A stretch of DNA of 64,000 nt from assembly GCA_002699125.1 (NCBI GenBank), contig PABI01000125.1, positions 160,602 through 224,601 on the forward strand. Direction: 5' to 3'. Numbering within the stretch: the first letter of the stretch is position 1; each line of letters begins with the position of its first letter. The stretch is from Anaerolineaceae bacterium (lineage in GTDB: Bacteria; Chloroflexota; Anaerolineae; Promineifilales; Promineifilaceae). The translations under genes and the position numbers were made by a program. A model generated the notes under the pieces. That model was not told the DNA's origin, searched no databases, and saw nothing but the letters and a program-made list of their open reading frames with translations. Shown one piece after another: positions 33,972 to 42,964 of this stretch.

Positions 33972-35438
33972 ATGACTGAAAATATCCAGGAAATTCATCT
34001 CGTTGTGCGCGAGAACCAACAGGAAGCGCAGAAACAGGCGCGGCAAAACGTGATGCGCACGGCGCTCACCGGCCAGGTGAACATGGCCGACATCGCCCAG
34101 GCGCGCGGGCTGGTGCTGCGCGAGCGGGAAAATTCCATTTTTAGCGATGCCTGGGTGCCGCTGGCGGTGCTGTTTCTCATCATTGGGCTGGCAGCGGGAC
34201 GCCAGCCGACGATGCTGGCTCTGGGACTGGTGCTGCTGCTCATTGTGGGGGTCAGCACGACCTGGAAAAATCTGTCGCTGCTGGGTGTCTCTTACGAGCG
34301 GCGCTTTAACCGCAACCGCGTCTTCCCCGGCGAACCCATCGAGATGACGGTGACGGTGCGCAACGACAAGGCGCTGCCGCTCACCTGGCTGCAATTTCGG
34401 GATGAGCTGCCCATTGCCACCGACAACGAACACGCCATCTCGCAAATGTCCAGCGAAATCACCGGGCGCTACTGGCTGCAAAACACGTTTTCGCTGTCCG
34501 GCCGCGAACAAACCGAGCGCCAATTCACCTTGCGCTTTCCCAAAAGAGGTTATTACAAGCTGGGGCCAGTGAGCTACGAATCGGGCGATATTTTTACCCT
34601 GTTCACCATTCAGCGCGATCATCAATATATCGATCAGCTCATTATTTTCCCGCAGATTTATCCGCTGGAAGAATTGGGGTTGCCGGCTAAAGAGCCGTTT
34701 GGCGACGTGAAGATACTGCGCAGCCTGTTTACCGATCCGATTAAAACGCAGGGGGTGCGCGATTACCAGCCGGGAGATCGTTTTCGGGATGTACACTGGA
34801 AAGCAACGGCCGTTCGCGGCAACATCCAAACCAAAGTGTACGATCCATCCACCGGCATGACGATTGCCGTGTTTCTTAACGTAGCCACGTTTGCCAAACA
34901 TTGGATGGGGTTTGATCCGGAACTACTGGAGCGCGGCGTCAGCGTGGCCGGGTCGATTGCCAACTACGGCGTGCAGCAAAGCTGGGGGGTGGGCGTCTAC
35001 GCCAACGGCTCCGTGCCCAATTCTGATCAACCGATTCGGGTGCAGCCCAGCCGCTCGCCGGAGCAGTTGGCTCACGTTTTAGAAGCATTGGCCGCCGTTA
35101 CCGAGTTTGCTACCGGCGCCATCGAAAACATGATGCTGCGCACCAGCCCGTCGCTGCCCTGGGCCAGTACCATTGTGTTGGTAACGGCCGTTGTTACCGA
35201 AGAAATCATGGTTGCCCTCATTCGCCTTAAAGAAGCCGGGCGGCGCGTGGTGCTCATTTCCCTGGCTGACGAGCCACCGCCCAAAGGATTGGGCAATATC
35301 TTGGCTTACCACATTCCGGCCAGCGCGCCTGCCTTCCAAAAAGAACACAAACCTAATACGCTCACTGAAGCAGCGCTAGGCAGCATTCCCTCGCCGGAGC
35401 CGGTGGGGCTGGAGTTTGAGCTGGATGATACAAACTAG
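33972..35438 (+). CDS. DUF58 membrane protein
   Basis: 488 residues. Two membrane helices near 60-105 (WVPLAVLFLIIGLAAG and LALGLVLLLIVGVS) follow a hydrophilic N-terminus. A beta domain comes next (RNRVFPGEPIEMTVTVRN), then the DUF58 core GVRDYQPGDRFRDVHWKATAVRG with a vWA-like end. The family is linked to MoxR and is thought to help assemble or mature envelope proteins. The ATG at 33972 has no visible Shine-Dalgarno sequence; the hairpin repeat ends just before it. Confidence 0.9.
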   Translation: MTENIQEIHLVVRENQQEAQKQARQNVMRTALTGQVNMADIAQARGLVLRERENSIFSDAWVPLAVLFLIIGLAAGRQPTMLALGLVLLLIVGVSTTWKNLSLLGVSYERRFNRNRVFPGEPIEMTVTVRNDKALPLTWLQFRDELPIATDNEHAISQMSSEITGRYWLQNTFSLSGREQTERQFTLRFPKRGYYKLGPVSYESGDIFTLFTIQRDHQYIDQLIIFPQIYPLEELGLPAKEPFGDVKILRSLFTDPIKTQGVRDYQPGDRFRDVHWKATAVRGNIQTKVYDPSTGMTIAVFLNVATFAKHWMGFDPELLERGVSVAGSIANYGVQQSWGVGVYANGSVPNSDQPIRVQPSRSPEQLAHVLEALAAVTEFATGAIENMMLRTSPSLPWASTIVLVTAVVTEEIMVALIRLKEAGRRVVLISLADEPPPKGLGNILAYHIPASAPAFQKEHKPNTLTEAALGSIPSPEPVGLEFELDDTN

Positions 35439-35440
35439 AG

Positions 35441-35477
35441 AATTGTGAATGGTGAATAATTAATTGTGAATGGTGAA
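35441..35477. repeat. AATTGTGAATGGTGAA direct repeats
   Basis: Two exact 16-base copies (35441-35456, 35462-35477). The same words, inverted, are at 57579-57622. They lie just after the DUF58 stop. CTTGCA and TGCAA words follow up to the next start. Confidence 0.6.
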
Positions 35478-35541
35478 CGAGTTCTACTTGCAGCCTGCAA
35501 CTTGCCACATGCAAACTCGCACACTTGCAAACGCCTAAACC

Positions 35542-37104
35542 ATGCGTCTAACTGTTGATCGCGACACGCTTTCGCCCCGCTATGAAGCCTTCCTGACGGC
35601 CTGGGGACATGTGCAGCATGAGCTGCTTTATTTGTCCTGGGCGGTGATGGATGTCGCTTTGCTGACGCCCTTTTTGCTGGGCATCATGAGCTGGGCGCGG
35701 TATTGGCCGCCGGGCATCGTGCTGCTGTGGCTGCTCATTTTAATGCTGTTTGCCTTTAACCTGACGCGGCTGATGAGTGCCATTCAGCTTCCGCCACAGC
35801 ACCAGCAAACCGTGATGGCGCTGACGCTGTTTCTCATCATAATTATCACCCTGCCTACTTTTTTCCACGGCGGCAGCACCATTTTTAGCTTTGCCTGGGT
35901 GAGTGAGCTGATGGCGGCGATTAACGAGGAAGGCAACAGCCTCTGGCTGCGAGATGTGCTGCTATTTGGCACGATTGTGCTGGTGTGGGCCAGGGGGTTG
36001 CAATTAGCCCGGCGGGAATACGGCATTAATCGCGCCGGTCTACGGCTGCGGGTGGGGGGTCTGATTTTGGCCCCGCTGATCGTCTGGCTGGCCAGCGTGC
36101 GCTTGCTGTGGGACATCAGTCCGTATATTTTGCTCTTCTTTTTGGCGGGCTTAACGGCCGTTGCTCTCATCCGCGCCGAAGAAATAGAGAAGGATCAGCG
36201 GGGACAGGCCTTGGCCTTGAACCCGCGCTGGTTAACGGCCGTTCTGCTGGCCAGTCTGCTGACTATTCTCACGGCCGGTACGCTGGCCATTATCATTAGC
36301 GGCGAATCGGCCAACAGCGTTATTGGCTGGCTGGCGCCGGTGTGGAACGGCTTGCGCTTGACCGGGGCGGTGGCGCTCACAACCCTCTTCTTTTTGCTGG
36401 TGCCGCTGTTGCAACTGGTTGATGTGCTTTCCAATGCGCTGAACCAACTGTTAACGGCCGTCGTTCCCTGGTTTCAGGCGCAGTGGGCTTTTCTGGGCAA
36501 GATTTTAGGCAAATTTTTTATGGGTCAGCGCACCCCCCTGGAGCAGCTAGAGAGCCAGGGCGGTCCCAATCCGCTAGAAACCCGGCTTATTTTTGAAGGG
36601 ATTGAAGGTCTGGGTTTCCAGCTAAGCCGCAACGTGCAGATCATCATTGTGCTGTTGGCTGTAGCCTTCATTTTGCTGGTGGCGCTGCTGGTGAGCCGGT
36701 TGTATCGTGGTACAAAAGTGGCCGCGCAGCACGGCAGCTTCGTTCGCCGTTACGATGATGATGAGCTGGAAGAGGAAGGGTTGCTTCAGCGACTGTTGGG
36801 GCGGTTGGGCTTGCTGCGTGATTGGCAAACGGCCGTTTCCATCCGTCGCATTTACCGCAAAATGCTGCGCGCCGCCGACGCCAACGGCTACCCGCGGCTG
36901 GATGCCGAAACGCCTTATGAATTCCTGAAAACGCTGGCCAAAGTATGGCCGGAAAATCGCCGGGAAACCCAGCTCATCACCACCGCCTATGTTAAAATTC
37001 GCTATGGTGAACTGCCCGAAACCGAAAAAGAGCTGCAAGATATCAAAAATGCCTGGCGCACCCTGGAGCAAACGCGCCCTGTGGAGGCAATAAATGAAAC
37101 GTGA
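35542..37104 (+). CDS. Membrane protein with DUF4129-type C-terminus (copy 1)
   Basis: 520 residues: about seven membrane helices in the first 330, one more near 365-390, then a cytoplasmic or exposed helical domain of DUF4129 type (AVSIRRIYRKMLRAADANGYPR, ETPYEFLKTLAKVWPE, ITTAYVKIRYGELPET). Such domains occur at the ends of transglutaminase-like proteins in MoxR-DUF58 clusters, but the transglutaminase core is absent. The next gene encodes a diverged copy. No strong ribosome site is seen before the ATG. Confidence 0.8.
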   Translation: MRLTVDRDTLSPRYEAFLTAWGHVQHELLYLSWAVMDVALLTPFLLGIMSWARYWPPGIVLLWLLILMLFAFNLTRLMSAIQLPPQHQQTVMALTLFLIIIITLPTFFHGGSTIFSFAWVSELMAAINEEGNSLWLRDVLLFGTIVLVWARGLQLARREYGINRAGLRLRVGGLILAPLIVWLASVRLLWDISPYILLFFLAGLTAVALIRAEEIEKDQRGQALALNPRWLTAVLLASLLTILTAGTLAIIISGESANSVIGWLAPVWNGLRLTGAVALTTLFFLLVPLLQLVDVLSNALNQLLTAVVPWFQAQWAFLGKILGKFFMGQRTPLEQLESQGGPNPLETRLIFEGIEGLGFQLSRNVQIIIVLLAVAFILLVALLVSRLYRGTKVAAQHGSFVRRYDDDELEEEGLLQRLLGRLGLLRDWQTAVSIRRIYRKMLRAADANGYPRLDAETPYEFLKTLAKVWPENRRETQLITTAYVKIRYGELPETEKELQDIKNAWRTLEQTRPVEAINET

Positions 37105-37148
37105 CGCGTGACAGAGAAATCACGTTTCACGCAGCACGCAAATCCCCT

Positions 37149-38669
37149 ATGACCTCACTCACAACCAATCCATCCGAGCCCAACCGCACCCTGATTCTGA
37201 CCTGGGCCTACGCCCGGCGCGAGCTGGTCTTTATCAGTTGGGCACTGATGGAAGTGGCCCTGATTACGCCGTTTAGCCTGGCTATCCTGCCCTGGACCGA
37301 TGAATGGTGGGGGGCGCAGCGCCTCTTTTTTGGCGTGCTGCTGCTCATGCTGGCCGGCTTTTACCTGGCTCGCTTTCTTACCCGCATCCAGCTGCCTGCG
37401 CGCGACCAGCGCAATATTTTGGTCGGCGCCGGGCTATTGCTCATGTTTTTAGCTATTCGCAATATTAACTATGATCCGGCCGGCCTGTTTGATTTCAGCT
37501 GGATTGGGCAAAGCTTGCGTAACCTGGCCACGGCTGGCGACAATTTGTGGCTGCGCGACCTCTTTTTATTGATGCTCACGGCGCTAAGCTGGTGGCGCGG
37601 CCTCACGCTGCTTAACCGTGACATCGATGTACTGCGCGTAGGGCACCGCTTTCGCGTGGGCGGCTTGTACATTGCGCCGGTTATCATTTTGCTGGCTTCG
37701 ATTCGGCTGGATTGGTCTGTGTTGCCCTTTTTGCTTTTCTTTTTTGCCATTAGCTTAACGGCCGTTGCCCTCACCCGCGCTGAAACCACCGAAAAATCAC
37801 ACGGTGCTATTCTCTCATCACTAACCCCGCGCTGGCTGGGGCTGGTGGTTTCGTTGAGTGTGATCACAACATTTTTAGGCGGGGCTGCGGCCGTTTTTGT
37901 CAGCAACCTGTCCGGCGATTCATTAGGGCGTTGGCTCGCCCCTTTCTGGCAAGCGCTCCGCTGGGGAGGACAAACAATTGGTCTTACTGCCAGCTACCTG
38001 ATTGCCCCATTCCTGGATAGCATCGAAGCCTTTATTCAGTTCTTCGTCCGCGTTTTCCAAAATTTACTGGCGGCCTTTTTTGAACCAAATCCGAATGCTC
38101 CGACAGCGCCAGACAATGGGGGCAATTTAATGGAAGAATTCAACCGTTTCTTATTGGAACGAGAAATATCAGGGGAAGCAGGTTTGTTTAGCAATGTAAA
38201 TTGGCGCTTTGTGATTATTGGCGTCGTTTTGCTCATCGCCCTGCTCATTTTGGTGCAGTTTTACCGCAAAAATTTGGTGGCCCAGGGCAACGGCCGTTTT
38301 GGCAAAATCTTGCTAGACGTGACGGATCGCATTCCCTTTGTGCGTTCCCGGCGGGAAAAAAGCCAAAGCAAACAGAGCGATTGGCGCAACTGGCGTGCGG
38401 CCGTTTCCATCATTAAAATTTACCAGCAGATGATCCAGATTGGCAGTGAGTTTGGTTATCCGCGGGACACCTCTGAAACACCGTATGAATATTTGAAAAC
38501 CCTGTTTAAACTGTGGCCGGAGCGCAAACAAGAGGTGCAGCTGATCACCCGCGCCTACGTGAAGGTACGCTACGGCGAATTCCCGGAAACCAAAGAAGAA
38601 TTTGAGACTATCAAAGCAGCCTGGGAACGTGTGCAGCAGACGGCCGTGTTGCCGGCCGTTGGTGAATGA
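37149..38669 (+). CDS. Membrane protein with DUF4129-type C-terminus (copy 2)
   Basis: 506 residues, paralogous to the gene upstream over its whole length: LTWAYARRELVFISWALMEVALITPF at the start, several membrane helices, and the same ending pattern (AVSIIKIYQQMIQIGSEFGYPR, ETPYEYLKTLFKLWPE, ITRAYVKVRYGEFPET). I choose the ATG at 37149 because it matches the start of copy 1. A GTG at 37101 overlapping the previous stop would add 16 residues made from a repeat-like sequence. Tandem duplication is inferred. Confidence 0.78.
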   Translation: MTSLTTNPSEPNRTLILTWAYARRELVFISWALMEVALITPFSLAILPWTDEWWGAQRLFFGVLLLMLAGFYLARFLTRIQLPARDQRNILVGAGLLLMFLAIRNINYDPAGLFDFSWIGQSLRNLATAGDNLWLRDLFLLMLTALSWWRGLTLLNRDIDVLRVGHRFRVGGLYIAPVIILLASIRLDWSVLPFLLFFFAISLTAVALTRAETTEKSHGAILSSLTPRWLGLVVSLSVITTFLGGAAAVFVSNLSGDSLGRWLAPFWQALRWGGQTIGLTASYLIAPFLDSIEAFIQFFVRVFQNLLAAFFEPNPNAPTAPDNGGNLMEEFNRFLLEREISGEAGLFSNVNWRFVIIGVVLLIALLILVQFYRKNLVAQGNGRFGKILLDVTDRIPFVRSRREKSQSKQSDWRNWRAAVSIIKIYQQMIQIGSEFGYPRDTSETPYEYLKTLFKLWPERKQEVQLITRAYVKVRYGEFPETKEEFETIKAAWERVQQTAVLPAVGE

Positions 38670-38743
38670 TACAGTCCTTTCTCCCTCCTGAAACTGTTTA
38701 ACATAATCTTACAATTTTGCCCCCTTACCTCGCCTATCAAGGT

Positions 38744-38772
38744 TTGACAGTAAAATTTCGATATGGTATTAT
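38744..38772 (+). promoter_or_regulatory. Sigma70-type promoter of the roadblock gene
   Basis: TTGACA (38744-38749), a 17-base spacer and TATTAT (38767-38772). It is the best promoter match seen in the window. It gives a leader of about 125 bases before the ATG at 38907. Confidence 0.75.
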
Positions 38773-38906
38773 CCACCCGTTCTTGGCTAACATAAAATTA
38801 AACGAAACCAGAGTAAATTTGCTCGTGTTTGTGCGATAAGTTGCGGCACATTGCTAGCCAAAAAAGAACGAGTTTCCCCTAATAAGAACGTGTAAGGAGA
38901 GTCTGG

Positions 38907-39275
38907 ATGAGATCCCGTACAGAGATGATGGTTGACCGCTTGAAGGATTTACAAGCAGGCACACCAGATATTGAAGCATCAGCCGTTGTTAGTGTGGACG
39001 GCCTCATTATGGCATCGTCACTGCCAGCCGGTGTGGATGAGGATCGCATTTCGGCTATGTCTGCGGCCATGCTTTCCCTGGGTGACCGCATTGCATCTGA
39101 GTTGCAGCGAGGCCGCCTGGAACAGGTCCACATCCGTGGAACAGATGGCATTATTGTCTTACGCGCTATTGGGGAAGATGCCGTACTCACTGTACTGGCT
39201 CGGGCACAGGCCAAACTAGGGCTCATTTTCCTGGATATGGGACGCGCCGCCGAAGATTTGGAGCGTCTCCTCTAA
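38907..39275 (+). CDS. Roadblock/LC7 domain protein
   Basis: 122 residues covering one roadblock fold: MVDRLKDLQAGTPDIEASAVVSVDGLIMASS, SAMSAAMLSLGDRIASEL, GTDGIIVLRAIGEDAVLTVLA, and LGLIFLDMGRAAEDLERLL. In bacteria such proteins partner small MglA-like GTPases in polarity and motility, but no GTPase gene is adjacent. GTAAGGAGAG precedes the ATG. It has its own promoter and a strong terminator, so it is a single-gene unit. Confidence 0.93.
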   Translation: MRSRTEMMVDRLKDLQAGTPDIEASAVVSVDGLIMASSLPAGVDEDRISAMSAAMLSLGDRIASELQRGRLEQVHIRGTDGIIVLRAIGEDAVLTVLARAQAKLGLIFLDMGRAAEDLERLL

Positions 39276-39355
39276 TGGTATGAAACCAATAAGGTCAAAG
39301 CGAAGACAACCTTCGCGGCGAACCATATTCGCCTGACGAATGGCAGTAAAAATTC

Positions 39356-39400
39356 AGGTGGGGCATGTCACCCAAGATGACATGCCCCACCTCTTTTTTT
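39356..39400 (+). terminator. Strong terminator between roadblock gene and pyrG
   Basis: A perfect 15-bp stem, AGGTGGGGCATGTCA (39356-39370) with TGACATGCCCCACCT (39378-39392), a 7-base loop and a run of seven T. It ends only about 40 bases before the pyrG ATG, so it may double as an attenuator of pyrG. Confidence 0.9.
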
Positions 39401-39440
39401 GGGTAATGATCATGAGTTATTTTTTAAGCGAGGTCAAAAA

Positions 39441-41102
39441 ATGACAAAGTATATTTTCTTTACAGGTGGCGTAGTTAGTTCAGTCGGCAAAGGTGTTACC
39501 GCTGCGGCGCTGGGCCGTTTGCTCAAGGCCAGAGGGCTGTCTGTGGCGGTGCAAAAGCTCGATCCTTATATTAACGTAGACCCTGGCACGATGTCCCCGT
39601 ACCAGCATGGCGAAGTGTTTGTCACCGAAGATGGCGCTGAAACCGACCTCGATCTGGGCCATTACGAACGATTCATCGACGTCAACGCCAGCCAGGCATC
39701 CAACGTAACCACCGGGCGCGTCTACGCCGAAGTGATTGCCCGCGAGCGACGCGGAGATTACCTGGGTGGCACGATTCAGGTGATTCCCCACATTACCAAC
39801 GAGATCAAGCGCAACATCCGGCTGGTGGCCGAACAAAGCCAGGCCGACGTGGTGTTGGTAGAAGTGGGCGGCACCGTCGGCGACATTGAGAGCCTGCCCT
39901 TCATGGAAGCACTGCGCCAGATGCGCTCTGACGTTGGACGTAAAAATACGCTGTATGTCCACGTTACCTTCCTCCCCTACATTAGCGCCAGCCGGGAGCT
40001 AAAAACGAAGCCCACCCAGCACAGCGTGCGCGAGCTGCGCGGCATTGGCATTCATCCTGACGTCATTATTGCCCGGGCCGACCATCATATTCCCACAGAA
40101 CATATTAAAAAGATTGCCCTCTTCTGCGATGTACGTAAACGGGCGGTTATTCCGGCCACCACCAGCGATATTTTGTATAACATTCCACTGCTACTGGAAG
40201 AAACCGGCCTGGGTGATTACGTGATCGAACGGCTTAAGCTGAAGAAAAAGGCCAATAAGCCGGATCTAACTGATTGGCAGCAAATGATCGCTAAAATTCG
40301 CGGCTCAAAGACCAGGATTCGCATTGGCATTGTGGGCAAATACGTAGAGCTGCACGATGCGTACATGAGCGTGCGCGAGGCACTGTACCATGCCGGCATC
40401 AGCCATAATCGGGATGTGGATGTAGCCTGGATTCATTCCGGTGATTTTGAAAAGAGCAAGGGGTGGGAACTGTTTGAAGGGCTGGACGGCATTGTGGTGC
40501 CAGGCGGTTTTGGCGAGCGCGGTGTAGAAGGCAAGATTTTAGCAGCCCGCTGGGCCCGCGAGAACAAGATACCTTATCTGGGCCTTTGCCTGGGGATGCA
40601 GGTGATGTGCATTGAACTTGCCCGCCATGCCTTGCAAAGTGATGAACCAAACAGTACGGAGTTCGACAGCCAAACAGAACATCCGGTAATTAGCTTGATG
40701 CCAGACCAACATGCGTTGGAAGATATGGGTGGGACGATGCGGCTGGGATCGTACCCTTGCGCTTTGCAGCCGGGCAGCAAGGCAGCCGCAGCCTATGATG
40801 CTGAACTGGTACAGGAGCGGCACCGGCATCGTTGGGAATTTAACAACAGCTATCGCGAAAAACTGGAAGCAGCAGGAATGGTGTTTAGCGGATTGTCGCC
40901 AGACGGCCGTCTCGTAGAAATCGCCGAACTGAAAGATCATCCCTTCATGCTGGGCAGCCAGTTCCACCCGGAATTCAAGAGCCGGCCCAATCGCCCCCAC
41001 CCGCTGTTTGACGCCTTTTTGGGTGCGGCCGTTGCCCGGCAAGAAAAACGGTTGGCAGCAGTGAACGGCACGCCCGTTGAGGAAATTTCGGTGGCAAAGT
41101 AA
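39441..41102 (+). CDS. pyrG: CTP synthase
   Basis: 553 residues. Makes CTP from UTP, ATP and glutamine. The N-terminal amidoligase has GGVVSSVGKGVTAAALG, KLDPYINVDPGTMSPYQHGEVF and VEVGGTVGDIES. The C-terminal glutamine amidotransferase has the catalytic Cys in LGLCLGMQ and the His-Glu pair in SQFHPEFKSRP. GAGG lies before the chosen ATG, and the first residues MTKYIFFTGG fit the family. The terminator just upstream suggests control by attenuation or read-through. Confidence 0.98.
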   Translation: MTKYIFFTGGVVSSVGKGVTAAALGRLLKARGLSVAVQKLDPYINVDPGTMSPYQHGEVFVTEDGAETDLDLGHYERFIDVNASQASNVTTGRVYAEVIARERRGDYLGGTIQVIPHITNEIKRNIRLVAEQSQADVVLVEVGGTVGDIESLPFMEALRQMRSDVGRKNTLYVHVTFLPYISASRELKTKPTQHSVRELRGIGIHPDVIIARADHHIPTEHIKKIALFCDVRKRAVIPATTSDILYNIPLLLEETGLGDYVIERLKLKKKANKPDLTDWQQMIAKIRGSKTRIRIGIVGKYVELHDAYMSVREALYHAGISHNRDVDVAWIHSGDFEKSKGWELFEGLDGIVVPGGFGERGVEGKILAARWARENKIPYLGLCLGMQVMCIELARHALQSDEPNSTEFDSQTEHPVISLMPDQHALEDMGGTMRLGSYPCALQPGSKAAAAYDAELVQERHRHRWEFNNSYREKLEAAGMVFSGLSPDGRLVEIAELKDHPFMLGSQFHPEFKSRPNRPHPLFDAFLGAAVARQEKRLAAVNGTPVEEISVAK

Positions 41103-41124
41103 ACCGACTGCCTTTTGAGACAAT

Positions 41125-41161
41125 TAAAAAACCTTCTGGGCATGGTCCGGAAGGTTTTTTT
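41125..41161 (+). terminator. Terminator after pyrG
   Basis: AAAAAACCTTC and GAAGGTTTTTT pair around a 15-base centre, ending in a T-run. The A/T symmetry would let it act on both strands. Confidence 0.8.
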
Positions 41162-41201
41162 ATTGGCAGAAGGTGAACAGTGGGCAATTTGTCCATATTC
41201 C

Positions 41202-41231
41202 TTCAACCAACGTGATAAGATTGGCTATAAT
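41202..41231 (+). promoter_or_regulatory. Candidate msrA promoter
   Basis: A perfect -10 TATAAT (41226-41231) with a weak -35 TTCAAC (41202-41207) and an 18-base spacer, 33 bases before the msrA ATG. Confidence 0.55.
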
Positions 41232-41263
41232 CACCCCATCATCACGAGGGAAGGAAGGTAAAC

Positions 41264-41815
41264 ATGTCTACAGAAACCAATGAACGTGAAGAAACGATTA
41301 CCCTGGGCGGCGGCTGCTTCTGGTGTTTAGAAGCCGTCTTTGATGAGATGCGCGGCGTCACCGATGTGCTTTCCGGGTATGCTGGCGGGCATGTGGCCAA
41401 CCCCACGTACCGCCAGGTGTGTGCTGAAACGACCGGCCATGCTGAGGTGGTTAAGGTGAAGTTCAATCCCGATGAGATTTCGCTTGAGGAACTGTTGTCG
41501 GTTTTCTTCACCATCCATGACCCGACAACGCTCAACCGGCAGGGAGCAGACGTGGGCACGCAGTATCGTTCGGCGATTTTTTATCATGATGAAGGACAGC
41601 GGGAAACGGCCGTTAACCTCATCAACCAGTTAAACGAGGCCAACATCTGGAACAATCCGATCGTGACAGAAGTTGAACCAATTGATGAGTTTTACGTGGC
41701 TGAAGATTATCATCAGAATTATTATGTCAACAATCCAGGGCAAGGCTACTGTCGTGTAGTCGTGGCACCCAAAGTAGCAAAGTTCCGGCAAAAGTTTAAT
41801 CACCTGCAAAAATAG
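41264..41815 (+). CDS. msrA: Peptide methionine sulfoxide reductase A
   Basis: 183 residues. Repairs S-methionine sulfoxide in proteins using thioredoxin. The catalytic Cys18 is in GGGCFWCLEAVF; TGHAEVVKVKFNP, FTIHDPTTLNRQGADVGTQYRS and a C-terminal GYCR, a possible resolving cysteine, follow. The length is standard. GGAAGGAAGG precedes the ATG. It is not fused to MsrB, and no MsrB is adjacent. Confidence 0.97.
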   Translation: MSTETNEREETITLGGGCFWCLEAVFDEMRGVTDVLSGYAGGHVANPTYRQVCAETTGHAEVVKVKFNPDEISLEELLSVFFTIHDPTTLNRQGADVGTQYRSAIFYHDEGQRETAVNLINQLNEANIWNNPIVTEVEPIDEFYVAEDYHQNYYVNNPGQGYCRVVVAPKVAKFRQKFNHLQK

Positions 41816-41842
41816 CCGCCCGCTCATGGGGAGTCTACAAAG

Positions 41843-42883
41843 TTGAAGCTCACGCTGCGACATCTGATTTATGCCGTATTGGCCCTTCTATTTGCTCGCT
41901 TTGTTTACCTGAATCGGGGGCAGTTGGTTGAAATTGCGGCCGTTTTACGCAGCGGCGTCTGGTATTTTTTGCTGATCGTCGCCTTTCTGTTTGGGTTGGC
42001 AGTGCAAAATCAGGGGCGATTGTACAGCAGCATCTATCGTTTGCTGCATCTACCCCCGGAACGCAAAAAACTGTCGGCCATTTTTCTGGTATCCCGCTTT
42101 ATGAGCGTGGCGGCCCCCAGCGGCGGCCTCTCCGGGGCAGTGCCTTTCATACAGGATGCGCGGCGGCGCAACTTAGGCGTGGGCACGGTGCTGGTCGCCA
42201 ACTTAATCTACCTGATCGTATGGTACAGCACCTTCACTTTGGTGCTGCTCATTGGCCTGCTGCATCTTTTTTTAGTTCATGATCTGCAATGGTTTGAAGT
42301 CGCCGAAGCGATCATTCTCATCAGCTTTACCTCCCTGCTGGTCGCTATTTTGGCACTGGCCTGGTTGGCGCCAAACTGGTTGAGTGCCATCCTGCACCGG
42401 ATTACCCACTTTACCGCGCGCATTGCCACCTGGCTCAATCGACCTATTCCGCTCACTATTGCCCAAACAGAGGCGCTGGCCAATGAATTGACGCACACAA
42501 TTTATTTAATTCGGCACGCCGGTTGGAGGCCAGCGTTACGGCCGTTTGCCATTGCCCTCCTCAACGAACTGTTGAATTTGCTCATCCTCTTTTTTGTGGC
42601 GCTGGCTTTTGGTGTGCAAATGAGTTTAGGCGTCTTGGTGGCCACCTACAGCATTGGCATCTTGTTTTTCCTCATCTCCCCTACCCCAGGTGGCCTGGGT
42701 TTTGTAGAAGGCATTCTCATCCTGGTAATGACCTCCCTGGGCATTGCCGACGAAAGTGCGGCCACGATTACCCTGGCCTACCGGGGCTTTACCTTTTGGC
42801 TGCCGTTTATCTTGGGCTTTTTTGCCTTACGCCGTCTGGAACAGCAAACAAAAAATGCCAAGCCAAATATAGAACTGAGCTAA
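41843..42883 (+). CDS. Flippase-like integral membrane protein (LPG synthase TM / UPF0104 type)
   Basis: 346 residues with about eight membrane helices. The family signature is in the FLVSRFMSVAAPSGGLSGAVPF and SPTPGGLGFVEGI stretches, the latter followed by a long hydrophobic end. Relatives are the membrane half of MprF and the AglD/YbhN group, implicated in lipid flipping. The start is a TTG with GGGGAG upstream. It lies 27 bases after msrA and probably shares its transcript. A second member of the family is at 48584. Confidence 0.85.
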   Translation: MKLTLRHLIYAVLALLFARFVYLNRGQLVEIAAVLRSGVWYFLLIVAFLFGLAVQNQGRLYSSIYRLLHLPPERKKLSAIFLVSRFMSVAAPSGGLSGAVPFIQDARRRNLGVGTVLVANLIYLIVWYSTFTLVLLIGLLHLFLVHDLQWFEVAEAIILISFTSLLVAILALAWLAPNWLSAILHRITHFTARIATWLNRPIPLTIAQTEALANELTHTIYLIRHAGWRPALRPFAIALLNELLNLLILFFVALAFGVQMSLGVLVATYSIGILFFLISPTPGGLGFVEGILILVMTSLGIADESAATITLAYRGFTFWLPFILGFFALRRLEQQTKNAKPNIELS

Positions 42884-42892
42884 AGGATTTTA

Positions 42893-42962
42893 GCCACAGA
42901 GTTCACAGAGATTTTTTGAGGTTAAGCTTAGCTCTCTGAATTCTCTTTTTTTCTCTGTGGCC
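42893..42962. repeat. CACAGAG hairpin repeat
   Basis: GCCACAGAG with TTCACAGAGA on one side and TTCTCTGTGGC on the other. It sits between convergent genes and abuts the stop of cmoB. Same family as 33885-33960. Confidence 0.6.
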
Positions 42963-42964
42963 GG

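Noticed and set aside
37101..37148. GTG start for the second DUF4129-type protein, overlapping the previous stop
   Set aside because: The added 16 residues do not align with the paralogue and come from a short repeat-like sequence (CACGTTTCACGC words).
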